Source: Acidobacteriaceae bacterium UBA1307
GTDB lineage: Bacteria > Acidobacteriota > Terriglobia > Terriglobales > Acidobacteriaceae
Length of the DNA: 64,000 bases
Direction: 5' to 3'
Assembly: GCA_002307235.1 (NCBI GenBank)
Contig: DBTV01000037.1
Coordinates: 15,699-79,698, forward strand
Positions 45,386 to 53,768 of this stretch are shown here, piece by piece. Position numbers and translations under genes: made by a program. Under the pieces are notes generated by a model. The model was not told the origin of the DNA, did no database searches, and was given only the letters and a program-made list of their open reading frames with translations. How positions within the stretch are numbered: the first letter of the stretch is position 1; every line of letters starts with the position of its first letter.

Positions 45386-47834
45386 CGACATCACGAAAGA
45401 TTGGCGCGAGGCCGGCTCGTTCGCCGCGCAGATGAACCTGCACGGATTCTGGGACGAGCACGCATTCCTGACAAAATCAGGCGACCTCGGTTCGGTTCTC
45501 AAAATCGGCGGCGCGGATTACGAGAGCCTGGACCACGCCGGACGCGATTATGCGGCTAAGCGCCTCGAAGCCGCACTACGATCGCTCGACGAGCGGTGCC
45601 GGCTGTATCAGATTCTCTTCAAACGCAACCATCCGGCCATTCCTCATGCAGAGTACGAAAACCCATTGGTCCGCACCGCTGCGGAGCAGCGCAACGCGTT
45701 CCTCGCATCGAAATCAGACCGGCTGTATTCGATTGAGATTTATTGGGTGGTGATGATCGACGGCAGCTATGCCAAGACTAGCCTGCTGCACGCGCTATCT
45801 CGGCTGCCGAAGCAGCCGCGCGCGGCGCTACGCAACCTGCGTGCGCTGTTCTCCGGCAACAAGGAACGCACACTGATCCACGAGCAGATCGAGCGTGACC
45901 GGCTGCGGTTGCAGCAGAAGGTACAAAGTTTGAGTGGGCAGCTAAACGACCTCACCACAGTCGAGCTGCCAGGGGCGGAGGAGACATTGCGCGTGCTGCG
46001 CCGTCTCGTAAACTTCCGCCCCTCCAAGTTTCAGCGCGCGCGGCTCTACGGCTCGCGTCATCTCGACTGGCAGATGTGCGATTCGGAGTTGGAAGCGCAC
46101 CGCGGCTATCTACGCGTAGATGACGATTACGTGCGCGTCCTGACGCTGAAGGAGTTGCCCAGCGAGACACGACCATTGATCCTCAATGGCCTACTCGACA
46201 TCCAGGCCAACTTCCACGTCGTCACAGAATGGCATCCCGTAACGAATGAAAAGGCGCGCAAGGAGATCGCCTCGCGCCGTCGGCACTACCACAACTCGAA
46301 GACCAGCTTCGTCTCCAATTTGCAGGACCAGCAGAACACCGGCCAGCAGGACAACCTTGTCGACGACTCCAAAGCCGCCGCCGTCGCGGAGCTTGGTAAT
46401 GCACTGACCGCCATCGGCATGGAGGGCAAACACTTCGGCGAGTTCACGCTGTCGGTCGTCGCCTATGACGAAGATCGCATGAAGGTGGAGAACGCCGTCG
46501 CCGAGTTCCAGAAGCTTTTTACACAGCATGACGGGCTGCTCTACGAAGAACGCTACAACCTGCTCAATGCGTTCTTCGCCACGGTTCCCGGCAACCGTAG
46601 GTTCAACCTGCGCAAACAGTGGGCGTTGAACTCGAACTACGCCGACCTGTCTTTTCTGTTCACCGTCGATAGCGGCGCGCAGTGGAACCCGCATCTCGAA
46701 CGCGAGTACCTGCTCGCGCTCGAATCGACGCACGGCACGCCTTACTATCTCAATCTGCACTCGGGCGACGTTGCCCACACGCTACTGCTCGGAGCAACTG
46801 GATCGGGCAAGTCCTTCTGCCTGGCCAGCACGCTACAGGCGGCGCAGAAGTACGATCCGCTGACATTCATCTTCGATCTTGGCGGCAGCTACGAAACGCT
46901 CACCCGTGCCTTCGGTGGCAGTTACCTGAACGTCGGGATGAAGAATCCCGGCTTCACCATCAATCCGTTTTCGCTCGGCCCAACGCACGAGAATCAGAAC
47001 TTTCTCTATCTCTTCCTGCGTGTGCTGATCGAAGCTGGGGGCCGCTACGAACTGACACCGGAGGATGAAAAGGCGCTATTCGCCGCGATCGAACGCGCCT
47101 ACAAATTGCCCGCCCAGATACGGACGCTCACGAACTTCGCGTCCATCCTCGGCCCGCTCGGAGAGCGGTTGCACCGCTGGACGCAAGCTGGTCAGTTCGG
47201 GCATCTCTTTGACAACGTCGAGGACACGCTGACCTTTTCGCGGTTCCAGACCTTCAACTTTGATGGCTGGTCGGATTATCCGGACATTCTGGAACCGCTG
47301 TTGTTCTACATCTTGCAGTGCGCGTCCTCGGAAATTGAGAAGCCCGCCAATACTGCCACGTTCAAGATGTTCGTCATCGACGAAGCGTGGATCTTTCTGA
47401 AGAACAAAACCATTCGCTATTGGATTACTCGCGCCGAAAAGACGTGGCGCAAGAAGAACGCAGCCATGATCCTGGCGACGCAGTCGGTCGTGGAACTCGC
47501 GGCCTCGGACATGTTGCACATCGTCAACGAGTCCTGCCCGACCAAGATCTTCCTGGCCAATCCGAACATCGACCGCAAGCTCTACGCCGAAATCTTCCAG
47601 TTAAACGACACGCAGCTTGAGCTGCTGGAGTCGCTTGTACCCAAGCGCGAACTACTGCTGATCCAGCCGCGCGGGACCAAAAAGCTGGTGCTTGAAGTTG
47701 ACGCCCTCGGCTACTGGATGGCGACCAACAACGCCCGCGACAACCTTCGCAAACAGGAATATTTTTCTCGTTTTGGAGCAGAACAAGGGTTGCTCCAACT
47801 TGCCCATGACTACCCCAACCCACTCAACAACTAA
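45372..47834 (+). CDS. virB4: VirB4/TrbE-family conjugation ATPase
   Basis: 820-residue ATPase that powers assembly and transfer of the type IV secretion system. The N-terminal VirB4 domain (to about residue 430) is followed by a RecA-like motor with Walker A GATGSGKS (about 474-481) and Walker B FVIDEAWIFL (near 667). GAGGAGCG precedes ATG 45372. The length and the C-terminal ATLAIP-like block (AAMILATQSVVEL) are typical. Confidence 0.93.
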   Translation: MVKVDDITKDWREAGSFAAQMNLHGFWDEHAFLTKSGDLGSVLKIGGADYESLDHAGRDYAAKRLEAALRSLDERCRLYQILFKRNHPAIPHAEYENPLVRTAAEQRNAFLASKSDRLYSIEIYWVVMIDGSYAKTSLLHALSRLPKQPRAALRNLRALFSGNKERTLIHEQIERDRLRLQQKVQSLSGQLNDLTTVELPGAEETLRVLRRLVNFRPSKFQRARLYGSRHLDWQMCDSELEAHRGYLRVDDDYVRVLTLKELPSETRPLILNGLLDIQANFHVVTEWHPVTNEKARKEIASRRRHYHNSKTSFVSNLQDQQNTGQQDNLVDDSKAAAVAELGNALTAIGMEGKHFGEFTLSVVAYDEDRMKVENAVAEFQKLFTQHDGLLYEERYNLLNAFFATVPGNRRFNLRKQWALNSNYADLSFLFTVDSGAQWNPHLEREYLLALESTHGTPYYLNLHSGDVAHTLLLGATGSGKSFCLASTLQAAQKYDPLTFIFDLGGSYETLTRAFGGSYLNVGMKNPGFTINPFSLGPTHENQNFLYLFLRVLIEAGGRYELTPEDEKALFAAIERAYKLPAQIRTLTNFASILGPLGERLHRWTQAGQFGHLFDNVEDTLTFSRFQTFNFDGWSDYPDILEPLLFYILQCASSEIEKPANTATFKMFVIDEAWIFLKNKTIRYWITRAEKTWRKKNAAMILATQSVVELAASDMLHIVNESCPTKIFLANPNIDRKLYAEIFQLNDTQLELLESLVPKRELLLIQPRGTKKLVLEVDALGYWMATNNARDNLRKQEYFSRFGAEQGLLQLAHDYPNPLNN

Positions 47835-47843
47835 AGGAGAACC

Positions 47844-48596
47844 ATGCGAACCTCACCCATTGTCCCCCTCTTGCTCGGCCTGGCCGCGACCGTGGCACAC
47901 GGCCAGCAGTCCGCCCGCATCGTCAAATACCACTCGAATGATATTGTCAGCGTCCGCGCAAAGATGCGTTACACCACGCTGATCGAGCTTCCATCGACCG
48001 AAAAGATCATGGAAGTCGCCACCGGAGACAAGGACTTCTGGATCATCGACACGGTCGGCAATTACTGCTTTCTGCATCCGGCGAAAGAGGGCATTCACTC
48101 GAACCTCAACCTGATTACCGATCACGGCAGCGTGTACACCTTCACACTCGACGATGTGGACACCGGCGATCCAGATTTGAAGGTCGTCATTGAGCCATCC
48201 GACCCTTCGTCGCTCGCTGCCGCCAACGGCGTGACCAAACTCGTTTCGGCAGCGGAAGTGGATGCGGCGCGCGCCCAGGCGCAGATTGCGCAGGCGCGCG
48301 CTGCAACTGCAGTCGAGCAGTTCCGCGCAGATTATCCAACCTCTGCTCTCAAGTTCGATTACAGCTACCACAACGAATCGCCATTCGATGTCTCTGCTAT
48401 CTACCACGACGACAAATTCACCTACATCAAGTCGTCAGCTTCCGAGAAGTTCTCGGTGTACGAGTTGAAGGATGGCAAGCCGGACCTGATCATCTTTCAG
48501 TTGAAGGACGGCACCTACATCCTGCCCACGGTCGTTGATCGCGGCTACCTCGAAATCGGCAAGCACAAGCTCAGCTTCGAGCGGAAAGGGCAGTAG
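47844..48596 (+). CDS. virB9: VirB9/TrbG-family outer-membrane channel component
   Basis: 250 residues with a signal peptide ending VAHGQ. The mature N-terminal beta domain and the C-terminal region (KFDYSYHNESPFDVSAIYHDDKFTYIK, later LEIGKHKLSFERK) match the two-lobed VirB9/TrbG fold. It forms the outer-membrane core with VirB10 and the VirB7-like lipoprotein encoded just downstream. Nine base pairs separate it from virB4. Confidence 0.85.
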   Translation: MRTSPIVPLLLGLAATVAHGQQSARIVKYHSNDIVSVRAKMRYTTLIELPSTEKIMEVATGDKDFWIIDTVGNYCFLHPAKEGIHSNLNLITDHGSVYTFTLDDVDTGDPDLKVVIEPSDPSSLAAANGVTKLVSAAEVDAARAQAQIAQARAATAVEQFRADYPTSALKFDYSYHNESPFDVSAIYHDDKFTYIKSSASEKFSVYELKDGKPDLIIFQLKDGTYILPTVVDRGYLEIGKHKLSFERKGQ

Positions 48597-48604
48597 GTGC
48601 GCCA

Positions 48605-49876
48605 ATGACCGAGGAGAAACAGATCAGTGCAGTGCCGTCTTCTGAACAACAGGACGCACAGACACCGCCTGCAGTCCATGACAAACGCAGGCTTCCCGAA
48701 GGCGTGGTGCCCAAGCAGGCGCAGGGGTATGTGATGGCTGGCCTCGCCGTGCTGATCCTGCTGGCGGTGATGTTTTCGAAGAATCACGCCAAACCCGCGC
48801 CGAAGGAAATGCCGCAGCCTGCGGTCTCTGTCTCCACCGACATGAACCAGAGGAAGATTCAGGAGTTGGAACAGAACCTGAGCGCCGACCAGCGGCAGGT
48901 GCAGCAGCACGCAGGCGCAGCGCTTCCACCTGCTGGTGCGGCCAGCGCCGCGAATCCTGCCCAACCCGGCAGTGCGGCACAGCTTACGCAGGCACCTCCG
49001 CCCATCGCTGCTCCAACCGCGGAGCGCCCACGCGATCCGGCCGCCGACGCGGAGAAAGCGATGGCCTTCAAGGCCCGCTTTGCCTCCAATCTGGTATCGG
49101 GCAATGACGGCAGTTCGCATGTGCCAACCGTTACATCGGACTCGTCCGATGTTTCCACGCGCACTGGTGCCGTTGATGCTTCGATTCCGGCTCGCTCTGC
49201 GAGCTTGCCGCAGACTTCCGCTGCGCAGGCTGCACCTGCTGCGGGTAACAAGCGCGCCGCGGAGGTCAACGTCAACACCGCACACGGTCAGCCGTTTGTC
49301 GTCTTCGAGGGCACAACCATCGACACCGTGCTGGTCAACCGGCTCGACGGTGAGTTTGCCGGACCGCTGAAAGTCATGGTGACCAACCCGATCTATAGTC
49401 AGGACCGCCAGCACATGCTCGTCCCCGAAGGCACGTTCATCCTGGGCGATGTGCAGAAGGTCGCCGGCCTTGGGGCAAAACGCCTCGCCGTGACCTTCCA
49501 CCGAATGCTCATGCCCGACGGCTACTCCGTCGATCTCGACCAGTTCCACGGTCTCGATCAGGCCGGAGCTACCGGACTCAAGGACAAGGTCAACAACCAC
49601 TACGTCGAGATCTTCGGCGCCTCGATTGCGCTCGGGGTGATCGCCGGCGCAACCCAGGCCAGCAATAACAATGCTGGCTACAACCAGTCCGGAACGGAAG
49701 CATACAAGTCCGGCATCGCATCCAGCCTTTCGCAATCGAGCGCCAACGTGCTTGATCGCTTCATCAATATTCCACCCACGATCATCATCCGCGAGGGTCA
49801 CCGAATCAAGGTCTATATCACCCAGGACATGCTCCTGCCCGCGTATGAGAACCACGACATGCCGGGGGTGATGTGA
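48605..49876 (+). CDS. virB10: VirB10/TrbI-family channel scaffold
   Basis: 423 residues. A cytoplasmic N-terminus, one membrane helix (YVMAGLAVLILLAVMF), a long Pro/Ala/Gln-rich periplasmic linker, and the TrbI/VirB10 beta-barrel domain: QPFVVFEGTTIDTVLVNRLDGEFAGPL, VPEGTFILGDVQKV and the antenna region. The C-terminus reads REGHRIKVYITQDMLLP. It spans both membranes in the secretion core. The stop overlaps the next start (TGATG). Confidence 0.9.
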   Translation: MTEEKQISAVPSSEQQDAQTPPAVHDKRRLPEGVVPKQAQGYVMAGLAVLILLAVMFSKNHAKPAPKEMPQPAVSVSTDMNQRKIQELEQNLSADQRQVQQHAGAALPPAGAASAANPAQPGSAAQLTQAPPPIAAPTAERPRDPAADAEKAMAFKARFASNLVSGNDGSSHVPTVTSDSSDVSTRTGAVDASIPARSASLPQTSAAQAAPAAGNKRAAEVNVNTAHGQPFVVFEGTTIDTVLVNRLDGEFAGPLKVMVTNPIYSQDRQHMLVPEGTFILGDVQKVAGLGAKRLAVTFHRMLMPDGYSVDLDQFHGLDQAGATGLKDKVNNHYVEIFGASIALGVIAGATQASNNNAGYNQSGTEAYKSGIASSLSQSSANVLDRFINIPPTIIIREGHRIKVYITQDMLLPAYENHDMPGVM

Positions 49877-50028
49877 TGCGCTTTGCTTCGCTTGCGCTTC
49901 TCGCGCTTTTGATCGGCTGCGCCTCTCCCGCGCGCTCGCCGAAGCCCTCGCCCTATCACTATGGTGCTGCTGCCGGTGCTTCCCATCGCGCTCCGGCCTC
50001 AGCAACAAATCCATCACACGGCAGCTAA
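49876..50028 (+). CDS. Small lipoprotein, VirB7-like
   Basis: 50 residues encoded between virB10 and the VirB5-like gene, with its ATG overlapping the virB10 stop by one base. A signal peptide ends in the lipobox LLIGCAS with the lipidated Cys15. The mature part is a 36-residue Pro/Ser/His-rich tail. Size, lipobox and position match VirB7, which anchors VirB9/VirB10 to the outer membrane. Sequence similarity cannot be judged at this length. Confidence 0.7.
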   Translation: MRFASLALLALLIGCASPARSPKPSPYHYGAAAGASHRAPASATNPSHGS

Positions 50029-50062
50029 CCCGCCGTGCCCATCCACCGAAAAGGAGATCTTT

Positions 50063-50902
50063 ATGCAATGCAAACTCGCTACGCTCTTTGCTCTCTTTGC
50101 CGCACTGCTCGCGCCTGCGGCGCATGCGCAGTTTGGTAGCGGCATCGTCTACGACCCTACCCAGAGCGCCCACGCCATCCAGCAGATCGAGCAGGGGTCA
50201 CAGCTTTATACAACCGCCGTCGCCACCCGCAACCAGATCGTCACCATGTACAACCTCGCCCACCAGATGGCGCAGATGCCGCAGAACCTCGCCGCACGGT
50301 ATCGCGCCGATTGGTCGCAGTGGACCAGCCTGCAGGCACCGGGCAATACCTACGGCAACATGTCGGCGCTCGTAAACGCTCTCAACTACGGCGCGCTCGT
50401 CAATGCGCAGCAGGGCTACACGAACGCCTACGTGCAGGTTCAGAACTATCCGTCGGGCAGCTATTCCTCTCTTGACTCCCGCACCCAGGCCACGGTCGCC
50501 AACCAGTATGCAACCTCCGAGTTGGCACAGACCACGACCACCAATACGCTGGCTACGCTTGGAACCATCCGCTCGAACTCGCAGGCATTCTCCACCAAGC
50601 TTTCCAATCTCGAGTCCGACACCTTCTCGACCGACTCCTCGCAGCAGACCGAGGCCGCGCTGCTCGGCAAAATCAACTCCGCGACACTGCTCCAGATTCA
50701 CTCGCAACAGGACACCAACCAGTTGCTCATGGCTCAAATCCAGCAGCAGTTGGCTACTCAGAAACAGCAGATCGACGCACAGAACCGCGCCATCAACAAC
50801 GCCATCTACTTCCAGCAGAACTTCTCGAGCACCATGCAGAACGTCACTGGAGGCGTGAGCAATTCCATCCACGCCATCTCGCTCAGCCCAACCGGGAGGT
50901 AG
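50063..50902 (+). CDS. VirB5/TrbJ-like exported conjugation protein
   Basis: 279 residues with a signal peptide ending AAHAQ, then the TrbJ-like start FGSGIVYDPTQSAHAIQQIEQG. Long helices follow, including Gln-rich coiled segments (LLMAQIQQQLATQKQQIDAQNRA). AAAGGAG precedes ATG 50063. TrbJ/VirB5 proteins sit at the pilus tip or help pilus assembly and often drive entry exclusion. Family assignment rests on the N-terminal pattern and gene order. Confidence 0.78.
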   Translation: MQCKLATLFALFAALLAPAAHAQFGSGIVYDPTQSAHAIQQIEQGSQLYTTAVATRNQIVTMYNLAHQMAQMPQNLAARYRADWSQWTSLQAPGNTYGNMSALVNALNYGALVNAQQGYTNAYVQVQNYPSGSYSSLDSRTQATVANQYATSELAQTTTTNTLATLGTIRSNSQAFSTKLSNLESDTFSTDSSQQTEAALLGKINSATLLQIHSQQDTNQLLMAQIQQQLATQKQQIDAQNRAINNAIYFQQNFSSTMQNVTGGVSNSIHAISLSPTGR

Positions 50903-50905
50903 TCG

Positions 50906-51727
50906 ATGCCACAGACCCCATTTACTTTTCTTGGCACGGCGATCAGCCAATTGCTGTCATCGAAGAGTGCCGCCATCCAGGCTACGGGGCTCGACATCTT
51001 CCGTGGCCTGGCCGTGATTCTCATCGTCTGGTTCGGCATCAAAGCTGCCCTGTCCGCTTCGCAGGGACTCGGCGGCTTCCACTTTGCCAAGTTCGCCGAC
51101 CTGATCCTGATGATCTCCTTCGGCCTCGGGATGCTGACCTATTACTCGACCCCGATTCCCGGCGTCGGTTACAGCTTCAGCGATCTCATCACGCAAGAGG
51201 CACTCAACCTCTCAGGCCAAATTGAGTCCGACCAAACGCAGCAGATTGCCGACACGGTCGTCCATGCCGAGCAACAACTCGGCACGCCGCCCGGCAGCTT
51301 CGACATCCTAGAAGATCTCACCTTTCTACTCATCGCGGTTCTTTTGGCCGCGATACAGGCCGTGGCTTTCGCCGTGATCGCCTATGGCTATGTGGCTTCC
51401 GCCGTCTGTGTCTTGATTGGTCCGATCTTCATTCCGTGGTTCATCGTGCCCAAAATGGACTGGTTGTTCTGGGGATGGTTCAAGGCGTTCATCGGTTTCA
51501 GCTTTTATCAAGTGATTGCCGCGGCCTTTATCTTCGTCTTCTCTAAAGTGCTCATGTCGATGTTTCAGGCTATCGGCACGATCAGCATCTCGAACGCGCT
51601 GACGATTCTGCCTGCACTCTTCATCACACTTACCGTCTGCATCTTTGGCCTGATCAAGATCCCAGAGTTGACGGGTTCGATTCTGAGCGGGCGCACCGGA
51701 ACCTGGGTCAACCCAATGGGGAGTTGA
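50906..51727 (+). CDS. VirB6/TrbL-family polytopic membrane protein
   Basis: 273 residues with about six hydrophobic helices (for example VILIVWFGIKAALSA, LLIAVLLAAIQAVAFAVIAY, and VCVLIGPIFIPWFIVPK). The central GPIFIPWF followed by WLFWGWFKAFIGFSFYQVI is characteristic of TrbL/VirB6. It forms part of the inner-membrane channel. It overlaps or abuts its neighbours, within the same operon. Confidence 0.85.
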   Translation: MPQTPFTFLGTAISQLLSSKSAAIQATGLDIFRGLAVILIVWFGIKAALSASQGLGGFHFAKFADLILMISFGLGMLTYYSTPIPGVGYSFSDLITQEALNLSGQIESDQTQQIADTVVHAEQQLGTPPGSFDILEDLTFLLIAVLLAAIQAVAFAVIAYGYVASAVCVLIGPIFIPWFIVPKMDWLFWGWFKAFIGFSFYQVIAAAFIFVFSKVLMSMFQAIGTISISNALTILPALFITLTVCIFGLIKIPELTGSILSGRTGTWVNPMGS

Positions 51728-51729
51728 AT

Positions 51730-52410
51730 ATGTCCAAGCAAACCACCTTCGCTGCAACCGAGGCTGGACACAAGTTTCTGGAACTCTATGCCGAGCCGGT
51801 TGTTACCAACACCTATCTCAAGGTCGCGATCCTTGTACTCTCCGTGGTCGCGCTCGCGTTGCTTGCGCTCCTCTACCGTGCGCAAACTGCTGCCTTGCGG
51901 CTGAAACCGCTCGTCATCTCCGTGAATGATCTCGGCCGCGGACAGGTCATGAACTACGCCGACTTCTCGAAAGTCCCGGTGGAGCGTGTCGGCAAATACT
52001 ATCTCGCGCGCTGGGCTGAACTTTTCTACGGGCGCAGCCATGCCACGCTCCATCGGGACTTTTCCGAGTCCCTGAACTTCTTCTCGAACGAGATGCAGTC
52101 GGCCACGCTTGCGCAGCTGAACAAAGCCAAAACGCTCGATACCTTCCTGCTCAACCCGAGCGCACCGAACGTGGACATCGAGATCAAGGCTGTGGTACTT
52201 GAGGACACGCGCCAGGCTCCGTACCGCGCCCATGTGGAGTTTGATAAAGTCTTCCGCTCGCTCGGCGATCAGCAGGAGCGGAGCCGCGAACGCTGGACGG
52301 CGAATGTCGTTTACAGCTTCCACGACGAAGTGCCAAACGCCATGCTCTTGACCAATCCTCTCGGTCTCGTCATCAGCTATGTCCACGAAGACCAGGCATT
52401 CGGAAACTGA
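51730..52410 (+). CDS. VirB8/TrbF-family inner-membrane assembly factor
   Basis: 226 residues. A short cytoplasmic N-terminus (AGHKFLELYAEPVVTNTYLKV), one membrane helix (AILVLSVVALALLALLY), then an NTF2-like periplasmic domain typical of VirB8/TrbF (YYLARWAELFYGRSHATL...VNPLGL-like end LTNPLGLVISYV). ATG 51730 follows GGGGAG. It nucleates the periplasmic part of the secretion system. Confidence 0.85.
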   Translation: MSKQTTFAATEAGHKFLELYAEPVVTNTYLKVAILVLSVVALALLALLYRAQTAALRLKPLVISVNDLGRGQVMNYADFSKVPVERVGKYYLARWAELFYGRSHATLHRDFSESLNFFSNEMQSATLAQLNKAKTLDTFLLNPSAPNVDIEIKAVVLEDTRQAPYRAHVEFDKVFRSLGDQQERSRERWTANVVYSFHDEVPNAMLLTNPLGLVISYVHEDQAFGN

Positions 52411-52414
52411 CGCC

Positions 52415-52807
52415 ATGCGACCAAAGAACCCCATCGTGCTCTATTGCGCCGACCGCGATCTGCTGTCGGCTACAGCGTTCGCGCTGCGCCTCCACCCCTA
52501 TGAGGTAACGGCTGTCGATGACAGCCGTAATGCCGCAGCGCTCATGATGGCAGACTCGACCGAGCTTGTCTGCGGTGTGCTGGTCCATGCACGACAGAAT
52601 GATTCTGCTGGCCGGATGATTCACCGTCTGCTCGAATCGGATCTGCATGTTCCTCTGTTGCTTGTGGACCGCACCGGCGACCTTGCGCCCGTACGTTACG
52701 CCGAAATGGTTCTCTACGGCCGCAATACTTCAATGGCTCATATCCTCGCTACCCTCCAGATTCTGTGTGAGCGCAAGCGCGGCCCCCGGCCGAGGAGTGG
52801 CGCATGA
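52415..52807 (+). CDS. Degenerate response-regulator receiver-like protein
   Basis: 130 residues with the alternating alpha/beta pattern of a receiver domain (PIVLYCADRDLLSATAFALRL, then TELVCGVLVHA, and VPLLLVDRTGD). The early acidic patch (ADRD) is present. The strand that normally carries the phospho-accepting Asp reads GVLVHARQND, so it is probably not phosphorylated. No output domain. It overlaps the cytosine methyltransferase start by 4 bases. Function unknown. Confidence 0.5.
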   Translation: MRPKNPIVLYCADRDLLSATAFALRLHPYEVTAVDDSRNAAALMMADSTELVCGVLVHARQNDSAGRMIHRLLESDLHVPLLLVDRTGDLAPVRYAEMVLYGRNTSMAHILATLQILCERKRGPRPRSGA

Positions 52808-53403
52808 GGTATCTCTCTGTCTGCTCGGGCATCGAAGCCGTCTCGGTTGCATGGCAAACTCTCGGCTGGGAACCCGCCATGTTTGCCGAGATCGATCCCT
52901 TCTGCTGCTGGCTGCTGCGCTCGCGCTATGGCGCATCGCGTCCGCAGCATATGCCGAGTCCGCATGACGCGGCCTCGCGCAAAGAGGCAAAACAACGCGC
53001 GGCCGCTATTCGCAACATCGTTGCTCTGCCCGCCGGTGGCGCGATCGTCAACGCCGGCGACTTCACCAGGATAGGAAAACAGGATGTGGGAACAATCGAC
53101 CTTCTGGCCGGAGGAACACCTTGCCAGTCTTTCTCCATCGCGGGGTTACGAGCGGGACTGGATGACCCGCGTGGCAACCTCACAATCGAGTTTGCTCGAC
53201 TTGCTGATCGACTTCGGCCCTTATGGCTGGTGTGGGAGAACGTCTCCGGTATCCTGTCGATCGACGGCGGACGGACGTTTGGAGCCTTCCTCCGGATGCT
53301 GGTCGAATGCGGGTATGGGGTCGCCTACAGAATTTTGGACGCTCAACATTTCGGAGTACCCCAGCGGCGGCGTCGCGTCTTCGTTGTCGGACATCTTGGA
53401 GAC
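52804..53403 (+). CDS. C5 cytosine DNA methyltransferase, exon 1 (codons 1-200)
   Basis: First 200 codons of a DNA cytosine-C5 methyltransferase. SAM motif I-like start (YLSVCSGIEAVSVAW), catalytic motif IV GGTPCQSF with Cys107, motif VI VWENVSGI with Glu145, and motif VIII QRRRRVFVVG at 187-196 are all present. The coding sequence is then interrupted after codon 200 by a group II intron. Without splicing the frame runs on into the intron to a stop at 53772. Joined to 55321-56310 it gives a 529-residue enzyme. No cognate restriction enzyme is adjacent. Confidence 0.9.
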
Positions 53404-53768
53404 GTGCGCCGGGAGACCGGTAAGGAGTTAAGGGTGAAAGTCCCTGACAGTAAGGAACTAGCGATTCATGCTGTCCCCGAGTCATGCGTGTCATACCGCG
53501 AGGTATGCCGCGAAGCGTTGACAGGGGTGTGCATAGGCCAGCCATCGAGCCGCGAAAGAGATGTCATATTTCCGGGTGCCGACGCCTTGTTTCCGGCGGA
53601 AGGCAACACGACCGAGTGCGCTCTCGCAAGTACTCAGTCGGCCCGGCGTGGTCATAGACCCTGGCATGTGCATACGCTTCTTACCCGGGAACCGGGAGAT
53701 CTCCTGTTTGGCCGCCGTGCGCAGTATGGCACTGCGGCCCGCATCGGGAAGGCGAGGAGCCGAAGCCG

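Noticed and set aside
48545..50173. 542-codon open frame opposite virB10
   Set aside because: Antisense to a well-supported VirB10 gene, Arg/His rich, no motifs or start signals.
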